From positions 43,511,771 to 43,575,770 of the forward strand of contig CM043789.1 in the NCBI GenBank assembly GCA_023974075.1: a stretch of DNA of 64,000 nt, written 5' to 3'. This DNA is from Chaenocephalus aceratus. Lineage: Eukaryota; Chordata; Actinopteri; Perciformes; Channichthyidae. Position numbers and translations under genes: made by a program. Below are positions 12,301-20,538 of the stretch, one piece after another. A model generated the notes under the pieces. That model ran no database searches. It worked only from the letters and a program-made list of their open reading frames with translations, and was not told where the DNA came from. Numbering within the stretch: the first letter of the stretch is position 1; every line of letters begins with the position of its first letter.

Positions 12301-15300
12301 TGTGTATGTAAAACAAATTCTTATGAAATTGATTGATTGCCAACATTGGATGTGCATGCACGAGCAGTCAAGTTGCCGTAATTCCAAGCACAACTAACAC
12401 CCACCTGGAAAACCATGACATACTCCTTGAGAATAGCCAGCAAACCCATGTCGATGCTGAGCCGTAAGACTGTTGTCGTCTCCTCATGCCACAGCTTCTG
12501 ACATACCCTCTTTTTTTCTCTCACGGCCTTGTGGAGTCATGCCTGTGAAACACAATACATATTCCTCCTCATTAGTAACTTCAAAACAAGTATAAGTGCT
12601 AATTATTATAAGGGATTGGAACATCAAGTCTCATCACCTTTCCAGTGTGCGAAAAAGTACACGTCCCACCGTCCGGGACGTGTTATTTACAATATCGGAC
12701 AAGTAGATCTTTCAATTGACTTGTTTGGCGGACAAGTGACGTTTTTCGACCTGATTTATTGACACATTAAGTTTACAAAAGGCAGAACTCATTCGCAAAC
12801 TGTCCGTGTCCGCCATTGTTCATTTAGAAATGTTAGTTTCGGTTCTGCTTGTCGATTCCTAAGGAAATGCATCTCGCCGCTTTCTGTACAGTTAGACGGG
12901 GCGGGCGGAGCGAGGTGGGAAGTGTAGCACAGTGGCCGGGCTGGGAAGCAAAACTCGGTTCCGAGTAGGAACAAATAACAATTGTCCGGTACCGGGATTA
13001 ATAAGAGTTGTGAGGACAGGAGGCCGAGCCCCGCGGACTGCAGCTCTCTCTCTCTATGCTCCGTATCAGCTGATCGCTGCACGGTGCCGCTCAGCGTCTC
13101 TCTCTCTCTCTCTCTCTTTCTACACACAGCGGATCCGCTGCCCGCTTAACAGCCTCATCTTTGTCAAACTTTATGTTCTTTCTCTAACGCGTAATGAAGG
13201 TTATTAAGCGTTTTAGCTCCTGAGTTGTTAATATTGACCACCATTTCCTTTATGAAGTGAAGCAGCCTCCCTGTCTGTGTCCTCGCGCTGTCCTCACATC
13301 CCCGGACCCCCAGACTCAGAGGCGCACAGGGATGTCAGTATTGTTTATGAAGCAGGGTATATAAAGTACATTATTGAAATGAAAATACTATTTATTTACT
13401 TTTACAAACAGTGAGCAGCTGCAGCATGTGTATTGCAGGACATGTGTCAGCGTGCAAGCGTCTTTGAGTTGTAGAAAAGCGCTAGGCCTATAGGCTATAA
13501 ATATAATGTGTCATTATTATTATTAGGTTATGTCCTATGTGTTGGACATGTGTGGTTGGACTGTGTCTCACAGGCAGGTTGCAGTGTAACATCAGAGGAC
13601 ACGGGGCCAATTGTACATTCTCAAACTGCACCACTTAGAACTAACTAAACAATGCAGAGATTATTTTTATATAATTGTATTCAATAACCGTAAGAAATTC
13701 AACAGTATGAAGTGATTTGTAAATAGGAATACAGATTTGACTTAATGTTTTCATAAATATATTTTTCTCCCAGTTTGTCATGGGACTTATTTTCACCCTC
13801 TCAAAGAACCGGAATCGAAAAGCAGAACCGGAATCGTTAAAATCCAAACGATACCCAACCCTTTGTGTGATGCAGTAAAATCTTACCGTAAAAACCGTGG
13901 GAAAGTGTAAAATACGATGACGAAGAAGAAGATTCCAGTGGCCCCAATTTTTTTCCATTCTGGACAAGTGAAAAATGTATTCGGACAAGTACATTGCCAA
14001 ACTCACTTGTCCATGGACAAGTACTCTCTAAAAACTTTTTCTCACACTGCTTTCCTGTTGAGTTCCTCCTGAACCACCTTGATACGGGCTCTTCCCGCCT
14101 GGTTGACGTGGTACTTGGTGTACATCAGTTCCAAAGGCTCCCTATACAGCTCCTTATCGGCAGTGGAGAGGAAGCCATAATAGAGGACTCTGTACGCAGG
14201 CATCATGGCATGGGTTGCCATGCTGGCATCGTATGCAGACAGCCAGCGATGAGGAACAAAGCCCCTCTGTGGGCTGGAGGCGGGAGATTTAGAATCATAG
14301 CTATCTCCTTGAGGTACATCACCTGACAAAAGACAGAAAAAGATTTCGAAAAATCATCAACACGTCCTGGAAAAACGAGTTGTAGAGATTTTAGAAAGTA
14401 GCACTAACATTAACCAGTTGTTTTTTTTGTGATTTACCGTAAGCTATACAAGCTAGCATCTAGCTATACAAGCTAGCATCTAACTTTAGTAACGATATCT
14501 AGCTAATGTTAGGCTAACGTTAACGGTAGCGGTAGCTAATCATTTTCCACCGGAGCTTTATTGCTAGCGGTCTAACGTTGCGTTCTCTCCTGCTGTGTTC
14601 AATGACTCAATTCACCAAGCTGTAGCTAACGTTAGCTAAGCCTATGTCAACAGAGCTCCTGGGTAACTTAGATATACCAGAAAATATTAAAATGATTGAA
14701 ACCATCACTCACCAAATCCAGTCAGGTAAATCGCCGAGGCCAGGCGTGCTTTCAGCTTCTGATGGTGTTCTGGATCCCGCTCTGGTCAGCACGAGCGACG
14801 CGAACTGCTTGTAAACCAATGATCATGTCCCTTTTGGCACGCGCACCTGTTCGCAGTTCACTGAATCTCTGGGGCTGGTTCAGAGGCCGTAACGGTACGC
14901 ACCGTGGAAGACGAGACCCAATCACTGCCGCCGAGAGACTCTCTCAGCGGCAGTGATTGGGTCTCGTCTTCCACTCGTCACCCAACGGTGCGTACCATTA
15001 CGGCCTCTGAACCTACCCCCCCCTTAAATATTTTCTCATCAAATTTACACGATTCACGTAGGTCACCTATTTTGGTTTCAAAACGTCGAATTTCGCCAAA
15101 AGGTGAGTGATTTTCATGCCCGAGCAACGTTTCTGATATTCATTTCAGATATTACGTCATATCGGACGCAAATCTGGATCAGCTCCGTTGTAGCCCCGTT
15201 TTTAGAGATTTGGGTATGGAGGAAAAGAGAGGGTTTTATTTTCTGACGCTGCGTGAGTTCCCCGACACACCGGGGACACATCTTTATGTATAAAAGATGT

Positions 15301-18300
15301 CAAAAAGTGCATTTTGCATAATGGGTCCACTTTAAATAACAATATTTTCAAATAGATTTTAGTTTGCTTACTGAAGGTTGCGTTCTCTGCTCAGACTCCT
15401 TTTCTGGACCGTCTTGGGAACAACCGAGCACCTGTGTGATAAGAAAGATAATTAGAAATACTGTTCCATGAATTAAATAATGCATCTTTCAAAGCACCAT
15501 CCTCATGTTTGTCATGTCTACTCAATGTGTTTAAGCACTAGGGATGTAACGATACCAAAAACTCACGGTACGATATTTATCGCGATATTGAAAAATAAAA
15601 GGGAAAAAAATGCGATTTTTTTCTTTTCTTTTTCTTTTACTTCAATTTATTTTCTTTATTAAATAATAAATCGGATTTGTACAGCCTTTTAGTAGGATAG
15701 TAGTATTTTAAAGTGTCAACAATATAATAATCAGACCCTGCAATAGAATAAATCAAGTTTCACTTTAGTTGTTCAAGTAACTCAACTCTAACTCACTCAC
15801 TCAGCGTCATCAAGGTTATCTTTCAGGAATATGAGCACGTCCACATTTCCAGGTTGAAGCTGGGATGTTTGGGCGTTTACAAAATCCCCTGCTGTGGAAA
15901 CAACTCTCTTGCTTGGTACTGATGTTGCTGGGACAGAGAGATATGCTTTGGCCATGGGTGACAGCAGTGGGTCAAACTGTGCATTGTCTCTCCACCACTT
16001 CAAAAACAATACAGCTGTTGCCAAGAAGGTGAGGCTCATTGACAGAGATATAAATATACTGTTGGTACTTGTCCATGTCTCTAGGTGTGTAGCCCTGTAA
16101 ATACCATGTCCTTTTGTGTTATCTGTTGTTTTATGTTCATGTTGTAACCTACTTGCTGCCATGTTGGACAGGTCTCCCTTGAAAAAGAGATCGATGATCT
16201 CAATGGGACCGCCTGGTTTAATAAAGGTTTAAAATAAAATAAAAAATAATGTAAAAAAAAAATAATTATTAAATAAATAAATAAAAATCTCACGACAGTA
16301 TTGAAACATTTATTTACCGCGATATCGCGATATTCGATATATCGTTACATCCCTATTAAGCACAGTATTTCTGCTGAGCTGTACATACAAATAAGGCTAC
16401 ACCAATATCAAACATGTGTAGAATTGAAGTGCAGTAGTGGAGGACTGTCAGCCACTCATACGATCCAAAAGAGTGTTTTAAAGTATTTTTCTTTAATATT
16501 GACTGTGACGGAGCGGATCACAGAGTGACTGCCTCCGCCACTGACAGCCGACACACACGCGCACACACACACACACCAAACATTTCCTGCTCTCTTCCGT
16601 CAAATGAACTATGCAATTTATTATTTATTTTACATTTGTTTAATTATGGGGAATAATTATGTTACAGGCATGAAAACGGGTCAGGGGTGAAAAAGGTGAG
16701 AAAGATATTATCCCTCTAGGGGGGTCTGGGGGCATGCTCCCCCGGAAGAACATTTTGAATATTCCATATTTTAAAGCATCAATCTGATGCATTTTGAGAT
16801 GCATTTTTTTGCCAACCTGGGGAGAGCTGGAGAAACTTAACTTCAGCCATGAGTCAAAAATATTATGGCCTCCTTACTAAGTATTATCAGGGATGCAAAC
16901 TCATCAGGTATGGAAAAGGTGACAAGGACCCGAGCCCCCCGACCCCACGGAATATTGGCTTTAAAATGAGGAATAACAGGATTTTAGCAGTCAGAACAAC
17001 TACAGCAGCAGTGATAATAACAGAAACGGTAAAGAGTCACATCTAATAGAAATATATAAAAGCATTTATTTTAATTGTGGAGCAGTCAGTTTATAATTTT
17101 GGCAGCACTGTTGAGCATTTTGAAAATGTATTTTCATGCCTCTGTGCAAGGCTGAGTCTTTCTATCTTTATGGCATCTGGTGTAAAGTAACTAAATTCAT
17201 AAACTCAAGTACTATACTTGGGTACAATTTTGAGATACTTGTACTTTATTTAAGTATTTCAATGTTTTGCTACTTTGTTCTTCTTCTCCTCTACAGTTCG
17301 GAGGTAAATGGTGTACTTTTACTCCACTACACGTATTTAATACTTCACAGATGTGGATGAATGATGTGAAATCTAATCAAGTGATAGATCAGACTTTAGT
17401 TCCACCTTGAGTAAATCCACAAGCTACCCTGCAGTCTACAAAGCCATTCAAACCAGCTGCACCTTCACCAGCTTTGAGAACACTTTCATGATCAATCATT
17501 ATAAAACATATCCTATATATTATTCTGAAATGGACCAATCTGCACAACGACTACTTTTACTGTCTTTCACTATATTTAGATGAGAATACTTTTCTACTTT
17601 TACTTGAGGAACATTTTGAATGCAGTACTTTTACTAACAGAGTATTCCTATTCCTACACTCTGGTACTTCTACTTTTACTCAAGTACAAGATCTGAGTAC
17701 TTCTACTTTTACTCAAGTACAAGATCTGAGTATTTCTGCTTTTATAATCAAGTACAAGATCTGAGTACTTCTACTTTTAATCAAGTACAAGATCTGAGTA
17801 CTTCTACTTTTACTCAAGTACAAGAGCTGAGTATTTCTGCTTTTAATCAAGTACAAGATCTGAGTACTTCTACTTTTACTCTAGTACAATATCTGAGTGC
17901 TTCTACTTTTACTCAAGTACAAGATCTATACTTATACCACCTCCGTTTATCGCCTATGAAAAAAAAACTATTAGAAAACGAAGGCTAAATCTAACGTTAG
18001 CAGATAGTGACAATGTATGCCAGCTAGCTAGCTAGCTCAACGATAATATTGCGATGTTGGTTCCTTGGTTTTTTGGACTGTGTCACTCTGAAGAATGTTG
18101 CAGTGAAGGCAACAGCCAGAACACATTTACTCTGAGTGATGGACGGCCTGTTTTTGTCTTTTATCTTGTTTGTTTAAGGTATGCTGGTTCGTATATTTTT
18201 TGTTGCTGATATAAATAAAGTTTTTTTGGAGCTTAAACAACCGATGTATCGAAGCCATGTATCGAATGGACGAATTGAACCCCGTCACATTGATGTTATC

Positions 18301-20449
18301 ATTTCCAAAAAGCACGACCCCTTTTTATCTTCCCAAACGGTATGCCTCGTGGCGTTAAAAAACAACATTTTCAATTTGTTTAAAAAACGTTCCTGATTGC
18401 TGCACTAAAGCAATCTAACAGCGCTGTGGCAAAAACTAAAAACGACTTTTTACATTTTAATAAGAGAGACAACATCATAAAATAAGACGCCATATATCCA
18501 AAGACTCGTGGAAAATCTCAATTAAAGCTAGAAAATAAAACTGAAGAGACATTTGGTTCAGCTGTAACGTGCCCCCTCTCAGAGGAGGACATAACGGAGA
18601 CATCGCCCACCTGTTCGTCTTTATTCACGCGGGCTAAAAGCTCTTCAAGCTCGTTCGGCCCGAACACCTCTCCGGCGTAGAAACCCATCTCCAGTTTGCG
18701 TTTGATGGTGGAGTTCCAGTGGTTCTTCACTGCGTTGTCCGTTCTGTGGAAATAAACATTGCAACATGAGCCACTTTGGTAAAATAAGATACAACACAAA
18801 TACAATAAACACAGCAGCACAATAACAATACAACCGTAAACTAGCCAATCCAATAACCACAAGACACATAGACGGTCACATCATTAATATGAACAGTATT
18901 TAGAAAATGCCTCAATATTTAAGAGACAACCCCAAATCCAACTCTTTATTCCTCTCAAAGACGTGTTTTATATATCAAGAATTGGAATCATAAGTGATGT
19001 GTGTCGTGAACTCTACACCCTGTGTGTTTTGGTTAGCGACTTTTATTACAGTCACAAGACCAGAGGTGGGAATTAGTGGAGTTCAAATACTTCGTTACTG
19101 TACTTAAATACATGTTCCTGGTATCAGTACTTTACTCCACTACTTATTTTTCTGACGACTTTTTACTTTGACTTCTTACATGTTGAACACAAATACCTGT
19201 ACTTTCTACTTCTTACATGTTGAACCCAAATACTTGTACTTTCTACTTCTTACATATTGAACTCAAATACTTGTACTTTCTACTTCTTACATATTGAACT
19301 CAAATACCTGTACTTTCTACTTCTTACATGTTGAACTCAAATACCTGTACTTTCTACTTCTTACATATTGAACTCAAATACTTGTACTTTCTACTTCTTA
19401 CATATTGAACTCAAATACCTGTACTTTCTACTTCTTACATGTTGAACTCAAATACCTGTACTTTCTACTTCTTACATGTTGAACACTAATACCTGTACTT
19501 TCTACTTCTTACATGTTGAACTCAAATACCTGTACTTTCTACTTCTTACATGTTGAACACAAATACCTGTACTTTCTACTTCTCACATGTTGAACTCAAA
19601 TACCTGTACTTTCTACTTCTCACATGTTGAACTCAAATACCTGTACTTTCTACTTCTTACATGTTGAACTCAAATACCTGTACTTTCTACTTCTCTCATT
19701 TGGCTCGGCAAAAGTTTGTTGTTGTTTTGTGTCAGTTTTACGTCGCCCCCTTTATTCCCATTTTCCATCATTGTTCCACAATGTTTATCATCATGAAATT
19801 AATATCTATATATTTTATACTATACTTGCACTGCTTACCGTTTTCATACTTTATATATCTTAGCATAATGCTTTCTACTTTTTTCCATCTTAAGGCATTT
19901 GCCTTCATCAGATGGAAAGTGTCTTGACCAACAACTTAAGTATTTCTTATAGCTATGCAGGGCATGCAAGCGAGCAAACAAGAACAAACAAGTGAAATGA
20001 AGAATAAAATTGAACAATATAATATTGTGGTGGTTCATCTTATAATTCAGTCTAGGAATACACCAGACAGCATCTAAGACCTGCACACATCTAAATGCTC
20101 TAGGGGGAGGCCCCCCAAACCCTTCGTGCGTCATTTCGTCCGCACGCATTTTTCAGGGCAATCTCTATTGGGCTCAGGGCCATCTGTAAATTAGCCCACA
20201 GGGCCATCTAAGCTAATTTACATTCTCCCTCCTCTCTGTTTCTGAAGGGCTCCGCTCCCCCCCCCACACATGAATGCACACACTCACAATGAGAGACAAG
20301 AGCGGAGGAAAGGAGGAGGACAACAAAGTGTAAAAAAGTCAAACAAATCTGCATTATTGCCCCGAGCTCTGCTGTCTGCCCGTTAGTGTGTGTCCCATAC
20401 TTGCCAACTTTGAGACCTCAGAAATCAGGAGCATTTCAAAACCACAGCG

Positions 20450-20538
<89 letters not shown>

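Noticed and set aside
10396..16895. One large composite transposon bounded by the two direct repeats
   Set aside because: mybl2 exon 7 and an independent hAT insertion lie between the repeats, so they are more likely separate copies of one family.
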